Below the pieces are notes generated by a model. The model was not told the DNA's origin, did not search any database, and saw only the letters and a list, made by a program, of their open reading frames with translations. DNA of 64,000 bases from Pseudoduganella armeniaca (GTDB lineage Bacteria > Pseudomonadota > Gammaproteobacteria > Burkholderiales > Burkholderiaceae_D). Below are positions 24,560 to 32,737 of the stretch, in pieces. The number at the start of each line of letters is the position of its first letter. Positions within the stretch are counted from its first letter, which is position 1. The stretch spans positions 5,828,001 through 5,892,000 of the forward strand of contig NZ_CP028324.1 in assembly GCF_003028855.1 (NCBI RefSeq). The letters run 5' to 3'. Position numbers and translations under genes: made by a program.

Positions 24560-27385
24560 TCAGGCGGCGGCCTGCTCCGGTTTCCTGCGCTGCAGCACGA
24601 AGATCGGCTGCGCCCACTGGGTGTCCTTCTTTTTCTTGCTGGTGATGAGCGTCAGTTCGGAAGGGTCGTAGACGTCCGTATTGTGCGTCAGCGGCGTCGT
24701 CATCAGGTATTGCGCGTCGGTGTTCTTCAGGAACTCGCCGACCAGCTGGATGTTGCGGATGTCCAGGTGGGCGAACGGTTCGTCGATGAACACGAAGCCG
24801 CCGGAGCCGTCTTCCGACTTCAACAGGCCGATCAAGAGCACCAGCGACTTCATGACCTGCTGGCCGCCGGACGCTTCGCCGTCGTTCATGCCGATCACGC
24901 CCTTGCCGTCGAACTTGAAGCGCACGTGCAGGCCGGCCTGGGACAACAGCAGGTCGTCGTTCTCCAGCTTGACCGGGTCGGCGCTGACCTCGATATTGGC
25001 CAGCTCGCCCAGCTCCTTGATGTTTTTCGTGTACTGCTTGATCGTGTAGCGCAGCCGCTCGATGTAGGCGCCGCGCGCGTTGGCGGTCGCCTCGATCGCA
25101 CGGTTGTTCTGGTAGCGGCGCTCCTCCGTTTCCGACTTGCGGCTGGACAGCTGCTCGTTCAGGCGTTGGTACTGGTCGATCACGGTCGCATCGAGCTCCC
25201 AGTCGTCGCGCGCCAGGCTGGCCTGCAGGCTGGCGATGCGCAGGTCGACCTGGTGCGCGTTCTGGTGCTGCGCCACCAGCGCCTGGCGGCGCGCGGGACG
25301 GCGCCAGGCACCCGGCAGGTGGCGCCACTGGCGCCGCAGCGCCAACAGGGCGCGGGCGTGGTCGCTGCGCTGCTCGAGCTGGCGCTTGTAGTTCAGGCGC
25401 ATGCCGGCTTCCGCTTCCGACAGCGCCATGCGGGCCGACTGCCACGCCGAATCGGCACGCGTGCGCGCGACGGTCGCGTTCTTCATCAGGCCTTGCAACT
25501 CGCCCAGGCGCGTGCCCACTTCCAGGCGCTCGGAGCGCAGCGGCACGGCGGCGCGCGCGGCTTCGTCGAATTCGTCGGCGCGGGCCGACAGCTCCTTGAC
25601 CGCATCCACGCCGGCCACGCGTGCCTTCAGGGCGCTGGTCTCGGAAGCGAGCTTGCTGATCTGCAGCGTGAACTTGTCTTCCTCCGCTTCCAGCGCCGGC
25701 AGGTTGCGCGCGATGGCTTCCTGGCGCTGCGTGCGGCCGGCGGAGCCGAAGCGGTAGCGCGACACCTCGACGAACAGCGAGCGGCCACCGCGGCGTTCCT
25801 TGTGGTACGCGTCGGGCGTGATCCATTCCTCGATATTGCCCAGGCGCGCGCCCTCTTCGACCGAGTCCACGCGCGTGATGCGCGAGAGCTGGTCGATCAG
25901 CCATTCCGGCGCGCGCGCCGTGAAGCGCACCACCGACAGCAGGCTCTGATTCTTCGGCTCGTGCGCCTTGACGCATTCGGGCACGATGAAGTGGCGATAG
26001 CGTTCCTTCTCCGCCAGCCGGTAGGCGGCCGACGCGTCCGACGCGTTCTCCAGCAGCACGACGGAGGCGTAACCGCCCAGCACACCTTCGACGGCGCCCT
26101 GCCATTTCGGGTCCGTCACCTCGACGATATCGGACAGCATCGCGTGCGCGATGTTGGCATCGCGCAGCGCGCGGCGCATGGCGCGCACATTGTCCGGCTC
26201 CGGCATCGCCGTCTTGCCCTGCAGGGCGGCGATGGTGGCCTTGTCGGCGGCGATGCGCGACGACACCGCATCACGCGATGCGCGCAGCTTGGCCAGTTCC
26301 GCTTCCTTCTCTTCCAGCTGCGCGGCCACGTCGGCCACGTCGGCGCCGGCTTCGGCGGCCAGCTTCTGCAGGCGCGACTTCTGCTCGATCAGGCTGTCCA
26401 GCGGTTTCAGTTTGGCGTTCAGCAGCGACAGGCGGCTTTGCAGCGCGGTCGACTCCTGCTCCAGCACCGTCTCCTGCTGCTGCGCATCCTGCAGCAGCTT
26501 GGCCTGGCGCTCCACGTCCTTGCGCTTGTCCAGGATGATCTGGTCGACCTGCGCCAGCGGCTTCTTCGCCTCGCGCAGCTGGCGGCCGATGTTGTTGGCC
26601 TTCTCGCGCGCCTCGTGGTACTCCAGCGATGGCAGCACTTCCTCCTGCAGGTTGCGGCGCTCCTTGTGCAGCGTTTCCCACTGGTGGTAGTTGGCCACGC
26701 GCAGGCGCAGCGCCTCCAGGTTGGCGCGCGAGCCGTCCAGCTCCGCCTCGAAGCGTTTCAGTTCCTCTTCCGTGTCGCGCTGGTGGCGCTTCGCCTCGTC
26801 ATACGCGTCCAGCACTTCCTTGTCGCCGAATACCTGGAACACCAGGTCCAGCAACTGGCGCGGCGCGTATTCGCACAGCTTGTCCGTCTCGCCCTGCTCC
26901 AGCGCCAGCACCTTCGCCATCGCCGGCGACAGCCCGGCCTGCGCCAGGCGCTTGCGGTAGTTCTCCACGCCGAGCCAGTCGTTCGCTTCCGTCACTTCCT
27001 CGATCTCGACGTTCCCGGGGCGCATCAGGTACTGGCGCTTCCAGTCGCCGCCGTTCTTCTGGATCTGGCAGAACAGCGTGACCTCGTCCTCGGCGAAATA
27101 ACCGCTGGCGCGGAACGGCCGGTTCGACAGCTGGCGGCCGGACGGCTTGTTGTCGACCACGGCGCGCAACCAGGCGCTCTGCTGGCCCGAGTGGCGCGCA
27201 TAGTGTTTATAGGTGCGGCCCATCGAGCAATCGAGGCCGAACAGCGTGCGCAGCGCGTCCAGCAAGGTGGTCTTGCCGGAGCCGTTCTGGCCCGCGATCG
27301 TGATGATCTTCGCGTCGAGCGGGATGTTCTTGATGCGCTGCCAGTAATCCCAGTGGACCAGTTCGAGCGATTTGATGTGGAACAT
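24560..27385 (-). CDS. SMC-like ATPase, MukB/MksB (JetC) type
   Basis: A 941-residue condensin-type ATPase. Walker A is GQNGSGKTT (residues 32-40), the signature motif SGGQQ starts at S839, and Walker B is FVFIDEP with D868 and catalytic E869, then a D-loop HLD. Between them are two coiled coils (about 195-385 and 570-760) separated by a hinge-like domain, about 398-470 (KWQGAVEGVLGGYASVVLLE). It is much shorter than MukB (about 1480) and similar in size to MksB. The gene is third in an operon with a kleisin-like and a MukE-like gene, 3 bp behind the latter. It probably loops or compacts DNA; a plasmid-defence role (Wadjet JetABC) is possible, but no JetD nuclease gene is adjacent. Confidence 0.85.
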   Translation of the reverse strand: MFHIKSLELVHWDYWQRIKNIPLDAKIITIAGQNGSGKTTLLDALRTLFGLDCSMGRTYKHYARHSGQQSAWLRAVVDNKPSGRQLSNRPFRASGYFAEDEVTLFCQIQKNGGDWKRQYLMRPGNVEIEEVTEANDWLGVENYRKRLAQAGLSPAMAKVLALEQGETDKLCEYAPRQLLDLVFQVFGDKEVLDAYDEAKRHQRDTEEELKRFEAELDGSRANLEALRLRVANYHQWETLHKERRNLQEEVLPSLEYHEAREKANNIGRQLREAKKPLAQVDQIILDKRKDVERQAKLLQDAQQQETVLEQESTALQSRLSLLNAKLKPLDSLIEQKSRLQKLAAEAGADVADVAAQLEEKEAELAKLRASRDAVSSRIAADKATIAALQGKTAMPEPDNVRAMRRALRDANIAHAMLSDIVEVTDPKWQGAVEGVLGGYASVVLLENASDASAAYRLAEKERYRHFIVPECVKAHEPKNQSLLSVVRFTARAPEWLIDQLSRITRVDSVEEGARLGNIEEWITPDAYHKERRGGRSLFVEVSRYRFGSAGRTQRQEAIARNLPALEAEEDKFTLQISKLASETSALKARVAGVDAVKELSARADEFDEAARAAVPLRSERLEVGTRLGELQGLMKNATVARTRADSAWQSARMALSEAEAGMRLNYKRQLEQRSDHARALLALRRQWRHLPGAWRRPARRQALVAQHQNAHQVDLRIASLQASLARDDWELDATVIDQYQRLNEQLSSRKSETEERRYQNNRAIEATANARGAYIERLRYTIKQYTKNIKELGELANIEVSADPVKLENDDLLLSQAGLHVRFKFDGKGVIGMNDGEASGGQQVMKSLVLLIGLLKSEDGSGGFVFIDEPFAHLDIRNIQLVGEFLKNTDAQYLMTTPLTHNTDVYDPSELTLITSKKKKDTQWAQPIFVLQRRKPEQAAA

Positions 27386-27388
27386 GGG

Positions 27389-28207
27389 TCAGCCTTCGTT
27401 CGGTGTTTCGGGGGTTGCGGCACTGTCGTCGCCTTCGGCGGCGGCGCGGGCGGCGGCGGCGTCCAGCACGGCCGCTTCCACTTCGCGCGCCATCGTGGTG
27501 GCGTTGCGCGCGGCCTGCCCGGCCCGTTCGGCGTCGGCGGCCGCTTCGGCCAGGGCCGCGCGCGGGATGTGCACGATCTGCGCCGGCGCGCGTTTGAACA
27601 CGTCGGCCAGCGCGCCGTTGATGATGCGTTCCTTCAGCAGGTCGGTATCCATCAACAGGTCCAGCAGCGGGCCTTCGACGATGATGTCGCCGCGCCGCTC
27701 GATGAAGCCCAGCTTGGACAGGATGCCCAGGTTCATGTCCATGCGGGTCTTCTTGCCCAGCTTGTCGCCGAAGTCGGCCAGCAGCGCCTTGTACGGGATG
27801 CCGATCGACGTGTCTTCCGCGCGCGGCACCGGCTTGTCGGTGCCGAACATGTCGTTCTGGTCGTCCTCCGCGTGCTGGTGCGTTTCCTGGCGCTCGCGCT
27901 TGGGCAGGATGATCAGCGCCCACAGCACGACCAGCAGGGCCACGCCGTCGCGCGCCAGGCCGAAGTTATTGTTCTGCCAGGTGTCGCGCGCGCCGAAGAT
28001 CTTCGGCTCGATCGTGCGGTGCAGCGCCAGGGTGACGTGGTCGGCGTACACGTTGTCCAGCAGTTTCAGGCCGGTGGCGAGCAGGCGCGCGTCCACCTCG
28101 GCGCGGAACTGCTCGTCCGACAGGGCGCGCTTGACCAGCTTGTCGTCGCGGCGCAGGGTCTGATGCGTCAACAGGCGCGCGATCAGGATTTGGGAATCGT
28201 CATTCAT
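27389..28207 (-). CDS. MukE/MksE-like (KITE) accessory subunit of the SMC complex
   Basis: 272 residues. The central part (about 105-215) reads as a winged helix: EDTSIGIPYKALLADFGDKL, then TRMDMNLGILSKLGFIERRG and the wing GDIIVEGPLLDLLM. The C-terminal 60 residues are an Ala/Glu-rich helix. An N-terminal helical part contains FGARDTWQNNNFGLARDG. Assignment rests mainly on the operon order kleisin, KITE, SMC, which is the order of mksF-mksE-mksB and jetA-jetB-jetC. Its start overlaps the upstream stop by 8 bp. Confidence 0.7.
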   Translation of the reverse strand: MNDDSQILIARLLTHQTLRRDDKLVKRALSDEQFRAEVDARLLATGLKLLDNVYADHVTLALHRTIEPKIFGARDTWQNNNFGLARDGVALLVVLWALIILPKRERQETHQHAEDDQNDMFGTDKPVPRAEDTSIGIPYKALLADFGDKLGKKTRMDMNLGILSKLGFIERRGDIIVEGPLLDLLMDTDLLKERIINGALADVFKRAPAQIVHIPRAALAEAAADAERAGQAARNATTMAREVEAAVLDAAAARAAAEGDDSAATPETPNEG

Positions 28208-29609
28208 CGGCCTTGCCGCTTTCCAGGTCTAGTGAGAGGGAGGCCAGCGTCATGGCCGCGACTTCCAGGTCGGGCAGCTGCACCATCGTGTCGGTGGGGT
28301 TGAAGGTGATCGGCAGGCGCGCCAGTTCGGCCGTGGCGCCCTGCAGGCTCGCCTCCGAGACGTCGCCCAGCAGCGGCAGCAGCGAGGCGCGGTACGACGC
28401 CACCGCGAAGCTGGCGGGCAGCAGCGACTCGTGCGCCGGGATTTCCTTCGGCGATTCGGCCGCGATGCTGGGGAAGTTGTTCAGCGTGGCGAAGTCGGAC
28501 AGGCGCGCCAGCCAGTCGTCCAGCTCCTTGGCCATCGCCGGGGTGTCGTTGATCGTGGTCGGCGCGTCGGTGCCGGACGGCAGGCCGCCGGCCACGGCGC
28601 TGACGCGCTCCGTCAGCAGCTCCGTCTCGGCCACGTCGATCATCTCGGCCGGTGTGATGAACAGCGGCTTCACCGGCTGGTCGATGGCCTCGTCGGCCAG
28701 CGAAGCCAGGTCCTCGTGCGCCAGCAGCCAGCGCTTGATGTCGGTGGTGGACAGGCCGGACTGGCCCAGGTGCACGCGCTGGCGCTCGATCTGGTTCAGC
28801 GCGCGCGAGAACATGCCCTGCATGTTCAGGAGCGCACTCTGGGCCCGGCCGATGGCCTGGGCGGCGCGGTGGGTGGCGTGGTCGGCGTTCTCGTCGCTGG
28901 TGATGGCGCGCAGGATCTCGCTGCCCTTCTCCACCCAGTCGCACGCCGTGTGCCACTTGGCCTGCGATTCGCGCAGGCGGAATTCGGAGCCGGACGCGAT
29001 GGCGTCGCGGAACTCCTCCGTCAGGTCGACCAGGCGGCCCAGCAGATGCTGCAACTGCTCCACCGTGACGCCGCCGATGGCCTGGGCGCCGGCCACCTGC
29101 GACAGCAGGAAGCCCATCTCGGCGTGGTCTTCTTCCTGGGCGGGCGCCAGCAGGCTGTCGATGGCCGACAGCACATTGCGCGCCATCGGCGTGACGCGGT
29201 AGACGCCCTGCTGCGCGTCCCACGCCAGCAGCTGGTTCGAACGCAGGCGCGTCAGCACCGTTTCCAGGCTTTCCGGCAGCAGGTAAGCCAGGCGTGTATT
29301 GATGTCGGCGCGCGAGAACGCGGAGGTCGTGGTGTCGTTGGCCAGCTCACGCAGCACCAGCAGGCGCACCAGCACGCTCTCGAAGCCGCCGTGGAACAGC
29401 GCCGTGAACACCTGCAGCAGCGGCTGCGCGCGCTTCAGGTGGAAGACCTGCTCGATTTCGTCGACCGAAACGTGGGGCTGGAAATGGGCCTGCAGCGCGG
29501 CATTCTGCTCGTGCTGCTGCTCCAGGTCGGGATGCTCCGTGGGGGTCACATCGGCAGCCGAGGCTGCGGTCGCTGCATTGCTTGCTGCCTTGTTTGCGGT
29601 TGTACTCAT
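28200..29609 (-). CDS. MukF/MksF (JetA)-like kleisin subunit
   Basis: 469 residues. Start 29609 (MSTTANKAASN) has GGAG upstream; the frame extends to 29702 without support. After a low-complexity Ala/Thr N terminus, a winged-helix region (about 45-150) has HLKRAQPLLQVFTALFHGGF, SRADINTRLAYLLPESLETV and NQLLAWDAQQGVYRVTPMA. A long helical middle follows (VEQLQHLLGRLVDLTEEFRD, ALLNMQGMFSRALNQIERQR). The C-terminal end (about 400-469) would contact the SMC head. It is the first gene of the operon; TATACT on the minus strand (29680-29685) is a -10 candidate. The identity is by fold pattern and context, not by strong motif. Confidence 0.7.
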   Translation of the reverse strand: MSTTANKAASNAATAASAADVTPTEHPDLEQQHEQNAALQAHFQPHVSVDEIEQVFHLKRAQPLLQVFTALFHGGFESVLVRLLVLRELANDTTTSAFSRADINTRLAYLLPESLETVLTRLRSNQLLAWDAQQGVYRVTPMARNVLSAIDSLLAPAQEEDHAEMGFLLSQVAGAQAIGGVTVEQLQHLLGRLVDLTEEFRDAIASGSEFRLRESQAKWHTACDWVEKGSEILRAITSDENADHATHRAAQAIGRAQSALLNMQGMFSRALNQIERQRVHLGQSGLSTTDIKRWLLAHEDLASLADEAIDQPVKPLFITPAEMIDVAETELLTERVSAVAGGLPSGTDAPTTINDTPAMAKELDDWLARLSDFATLNNFPSIAAESPKEIPAHESLLPASFAVASYRASLLPLLGDVSEASLQGATAELARLPITFNPTDTMVQLPDLEVAAMTLASLSLDLESGKADE

Positions 29610-29741
29610 TCTGCTCCGGGGGTATCTGGCCGGCCCGGTGCAAGTTTGACATCGTCTTGCGGTCCCGAGCGGGGGCGTCAGTATACCAGTTCCGGGATGC
29701 AAACCCGCACGGAATGCAGGCGAGACCCTTGGTAAACCCCT

Positions 29742-29794
29742 GGTGACAGGCTCCCATCTTCGGGTCGCAGACCCGAAGATGGGAGCCTGTCACC
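29742..29794. repeat. Perfect 25-bp inverted repeat, GGTGACAGGC family, copy 3
   Basis: The left arm 29742-29766 begins GGTGACAGGCTCC and ends CGGGTC; the loop is GCA; the right arm 29770-29794 is fully complementary. Compared with copies 1 and 2, the variable middle of the arm differs but the other arm changes with it. Confidence 0.88.
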
Positions 29795-29808
29795 GGCGGG
29801 TTTGAAGC

Positions 29809-30549
29809 TTATTTCCTGATGACCTTGTCGAGAAGTTGCTCGAAAGAATCACCATCGTCTTCCGTGAACACGAGGCGCACGGGATACCACTCCAGCCCCG
29901 GCGCCAGCCACAGGTCGACCTGCTGGCCCTGTTTCGATTTCGGCGGCGCCTTGCTGAAGTGGACCGCCTTGACGCCGCCCTGGCCCGTCTGCACCGTCTC
30001 GCTGCCCACCACCTTGAAGGTCCAGGTTTCCGCGCTGTGCCGGCCGGCCACATGGATCGACCATTCCGAGCCGGGTGTGAACTTGTCCGGCGTGGCGCGG
30101 GCGAACGCGGCCAGTTGCCAGGGCGCGCTGCTGCGATCCTGCTCGCCGCCCTTGAGCGGCACCGACTTGTCGTTGTCGGCAAAATCGATCACCTTCGCAT
30201 CGCGCTTGAACGTCGTGGTACCGGAACCCTTGCGGATGCGCTTCTCGAAATAGCTGTCCGGCGCCAGGCCGTAGGCGTCGATGCCGCCTTCGCTGCGGTA
30301 TTCCAGCACCTTGCCGAAGATGCCGGAACGGGCTTCCGTCAACAGCGTGTATTTGCCGCCGCCCTGCTGCCACGTGATCGTGCCGTTGCCCGCCAGCGGG
30401 ATGCCATGGCTGCTGGCCTTGACGGAATACACCAGCTCCGCCGACGGTGGCAGGTTGAAAGGCCGCTTCACGCTGGGGTGATCGTCGTCGGCCTGCGCGG
30501 TGGCGGCGGCCAGTGCCGCGATGAGTGTCAGTGCTGTCTTGCTGCGCAT
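29809..30549 (-). CDS. Secreted DUF3108-domain protein
   Basis: 246 residues with a Sec signal (MRSKTALTLIAALAAATAQA) from the ATG at 30549 behind AAGGACC; the frame upstream to 31161 is a shadow. The mature domain (LVYSVKASSHGIPLAGNGTI, SYFEKRIRKGSGTTTFKRDA, QVDLWLAPGLEWYPVRLVF) is DUF3108, a lipocalin-like beta fold of unknown role in the envelope. It lies 17 bp behind a second DUF3108 gene, so the pair is one operon, probably from tandem duplication. Confidence 0.88.
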   Translation of the reverse strand: MRSKTALTLIAALAAATAQADDDHPSVKRPFNLPPSAELVYSVKASSHGIPLAGNGTITWQQGGGKYTLLTEARSGIFGKVLEYRSEGGIDAYGLAPDSYFEKRIRKGSGTTTFKRDAKVIDFADNDKSVPLKGGEQDRSSAPWQLAAFARATPDKFTPGSEWSIHVAGRHSAETWTFKVVGSETVQTGQGGVKAVHFSKAPPKSKQGQQVDLWLAPGLEWYPVRLVFTEDDGDSFEQLLDKVIRK

Positions 30550-30566
30550 TGCTGGTCCTTGTCTGT

Positions 30567-31697
30567 TTACTGTGGCCGCACGATCTTCGTTACCGTCTGC
30601 GTCGTCACGGCGCCATTGCCTTCCGTGTTCCGGATCTGCACCGGATACCAGTCCAGGCTGGGCGCCAGCCAGATGTCGAGCCGGGCGTTGTAGCTGCCCG
30701 GCTTGGGTGGACGCGCCAGCCGCCACGTGACCAGGCGCCCCATCTTCGTCTCCAGCTCCTCCTCGCCCACCAGCTGGAAGCGGTAGATCGTCGCGCCGCG
30801 GTCCTCGCCGACCTGGATGTCGATGTCGCCGGCGAACTGGTTGACGTCGCCCCGGCCGATGGCGGCCAGCTGGAACGGCACCGTGGCCTTGTCCTGCGCG
30901 CCCGCCAGCAGCGGCACGCTGGCGGCGCTGGCCGAGAACGAGATGCGCCGCTCGTCCGGGTGGAAGTGCGTGGCAGTCATCGAGCGGGTGCGGCGCTTTT
31001 CCGTCATCGTCACGGGCGCGATGCCGGCATCGTCGATCGTGCCTTCGCTGGTCAGCGCCAGCAGGTCGACACGTGCGATCAGCATGCTGATGCCCACGTT
31101 CAGGCCCACCTTGTAGGTGCTGCCGTCGGTCTGCCAGCGCATGTCCGCCACGCCGTACCACTTGCGCCCGTCCGCATCGGTGCGCTGCACCTCCAGTTCG
31201 AACGCGGCGGGCGGCGGCACGTTGACGCGGAAACGCCGGCCGGCTGCCGGTATTTCGGCAACTGGGGCGGCTGCCACGGGCTCGGGCGCGGGCGCGGACA
31301 GCTCCGGCGCGGGCGGCGACGCAGGGGCCGGTTCCGGTGCCGGCTCGGGCGATTGTAGCGTGGCCGCGTCGTCGGGCGCGCCGCCTTGCCCGGCGGAGCC
31401 CCCGGCATCGTCCATCGGTTCCGCGCTGGCGGGGGCCGGTCCGGGCTTGGGCGCCGCGCGTTGCGGCGGGCGCGGCGCGGGTGGTACCTCGCTGGGCGCC
31501 TGCCGCTGCACGGTTTCGGTACGGGCCGGCAGCGCCAGCCGCAGCTGCGCGCTGACGGTGGGCGGGGCGGCCGGGGGGGCGTCGGCCATGCCGATGCGCG
31601 CCGCCAGCCAGTCGATCGTGATGTAATGCAGTACCACGGTCACCGCGCCAAGCAGCAGCGTGCGGCGATGCCGGCTGAGGAAGGATTGCGACGTCAT
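30567..31697 (-). CDS. Membrane-anchored DUF3108 protein with TonB-like Pro/Ala linker
   Basis: 376 residues: a cytoplasmic basic tail and one TM helix (about 10-30, RRTLLLGAVTVVLHYITIDW), a 120-residue Pro/Ala/Glu-rich linker resembling the periplasm-spanning part of TonB, then a C-terminal DUF3108 domain (about 155-376) with KWYGVADMRWQTDGSTYKVG and LDIWLAPSLDWYPVQIRN. The start codon at 31697 is directly preceded by a 7-bp hairpin that includes a -10-like TACACT, so the message may be leaderless. It heads an operon with the secreted DUF3108 paralogue. Confidence 0.85.
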   Translation of the reverse strand: MTSQSFLSRHRRTLLLGAVTVVLHYITIDWLAARIGMADAPPAAPPTVSAQLRLALPARTETVQRQAPSEVPPAPRPPQRAAPKPGPAPASAEPMDDAGGSAGQGGAPDDAATLQSPEPAPEPAPASPPAPELSAPAPEPVAAAPVAEIPAAGRRFRVNVPPPAAFELEVQRTDADGRKWYGVADMRWQTDGSTYKVGLNVGISMLIARVDLLALTSEGTIDDAGIAPVTMTEKRRTRSMTATHFHPDERRISFSASAASVPLLAGAQDKATVPFQLAAIGRGDVNQFAGDIDIQVGEDRGATIYRFQLVGEEELETKMGRLVTWRLARPPKPGSYNARLDIWLAPSLDWYPVQIRNTEGNGAVTTQTVTKIVRPQ

Positions 31698-31714
31698 GGC
31701 GCTAGTGTAGCGCC
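31698..31714 (-). promoter_or_regulatory. Hairpin/-10 element abutting the start codon
   Basis: GGCGCTA-GTG-TAGCGCC is a perfect 7-bp repeat ending at the base before the ATG (minus strand 31697). Read on the minus strand it contains TACACT, a -10-like hexamer only six bases from the ATG, leaving no room for an SD. Confidence 0.4.
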
Positions 31715-31829
31715 TGCGCCCGTCCCTTGCCTTCCGCTAGGGGCAAGTTTTTGGACAGGTGGCTTGACAATCTGCTACGCTAGGCGCGCCCCCGCCTTTC
31801 CCGGCCTGCAGGGCCATCAGGAGACCAAG

Positions 31830-32528
31830 ATGAGCACACCGCAAATGCCAAATATCCCCGGCGCCGCCGCGATGACGGATACGCTGGATTTCGTGAAGAA
31901 CCTGTGGGGCAGCATGGGCGTGCCCGGCATGTCGTTGCCCAGCATTGCCACGCCCACGCTGTCCGTCGATGAACTGGACAAGAAGATCAACGACCTGAAA
32001 GCCGTCGAATCATGGCTGGACCTGAACACGGCCATGCTGCGCAGTAGCATCCAGGCGCTGGAAGTGCAGCGCAATACGATCGCCACCTTGAAGACGATGG
32101 GCCAGACGATGGCCGAGGCGATGCAGCAGTCGGGCCGCCAGGACAAGTCGCTGCTGGACGCCAATCCGTACGCCGCCGCGTTCTTCCATCACCTCGACCC
32201 GGCCAAGGGCAATACCGCCGCCAAGCCGACGGCCAAGCCGGAAGGCGAGGACGCGAAGGCGCCGCCGAAACCGGATGCCGCGACGGCCGCCGCCGCCCAG
32301 ATGGCCAATCCCGCCGCGTGGTGGAACCTGCTGCAGGAACAATTCAAGCAGGCCGTGAATTCGGCGATGGTGCCGGACCAGGGCGGCAAGGCCTCGCCGA
32401 CGGCGCCGGTAGCGACGGCGCAGGACAACAGCGTGCCGCCGGCGGCCGCGGAAGGCGATACAGATGCCGCGGCGGCGGCGCGCAAGCCGGCCGCGAAAAA
32501 GGCGGTGGGGGCGAAGCCGAAGGAGTAA
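31830..32528 (+). CDS. phaM: PhaM-like polyhydroxyalkanoate granule regulatory protein
   Basis: PhaM binds PHB synthase and DNA, and tethers storage granules to the nucleoid. The 232 residues have the typical N-terminal part (TDTLDFVKNLWGSMGVPGMS, LSVDELDKKINDLKAVESWL, LQALEV-type helix), the internal NPAAWWNLLQEQFKQAV segment, and a Lys/Ala-rich C terminus ending AAKKAVGAKPKE, which in known PhaM mediates DNA binding. The start is well supported by AGGAGA. The phaCAB genes are not in the window. Downstream is a CTGTCCC hairpin that could terminate transcription. Confidence 0.85.
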   Translation: MSTPQMPNIPGAAAMTDTLDFVKNLWGSMGVPGMSLPSIATPTLSVDELDKKINDLKAVESWLDLNTAMLRSSIQALEVQRNTIATLKTMGQTMAEAMQQSGRQDKSLLDANPYAAAFFHHLDPAKGNTAAKPTAKPEGEDAKAPPKPDAATAAAAQMANPAAWWNLLQEQFKQAVNSAMVPDQGGKASPTAPVATAQDNSVPPAAAEGDTDAAAAARKPAAKKAVGAKPKE

Positions 32529-32533
32529 GGGTT

Positions 32534-32567
32534 GGGGACTGTCCCTTCGGGACTGTCCCCGGTTTTT
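32534..32567 (+). terminator. Hairpin GGGGACTGTCCC-TTC-GGGACTGTCCCC followed by GGTTTTT
   Basis: The arms pair with one T:T mismatch and can close with a cUUCGg tetraloop; GGTTTTT follows (32561-32567). It starts 6 bp after the phaM stop. It works as a plausible terminator and belongs to the GGGAC-N-GTCCC repeat family seen at 3970 and 46397. Confidence 0.6.
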
Positions 32568-32643
32568 ATCCGTGGCGGCGACAAAACATTGCGCTGCGTA
32601 CCGTCAGCCAATCGGTTCGAGCCAACATAGAAACCTGGGTCAT

Positions 32644-32731
32644 GGAGCTGGCCTGCAGGCCAGCTCCGCTACGCAGGCGAGGAGCATGCGCCTCGAAACC
32701 CCTGCTACGCTCCCCTGCGGGGACAGACCCC
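32644..32731. repeat. Palindromic intergenic element between convergent genes
   Basis: A perfect 24-bp palindrome GGAGCTGGCC-TGCA-GGCCAGCTCC (32644-32667) is followed by a GC-rich stretch and CCCCTGCGGGGACAGACCCC (32712-32731), which again carries the GACAG core. It ends just before the stop of the minus-strand TPR regulator. Short frames through it lack start signals. It looks like a mobile or repeated intergenic unit. Confidence 0.5.
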
Positions 32732-32737
32732 AAGCGA

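Noticed and set aside
24497..28303. 1268-residue open frame on the plus strand
   Set aside because: It runs antisense to the SMC and KITE genes, is Arg/Gln/His/Leu-rich with no family pattern, and is a GC-rich shadow of those genes.
24560..29609. Complete Wadjet (JetABCD) defence system
   Set aside because: Only three genes are present; the fourth, a TopoVI-like JetD, is not encoded on either side.
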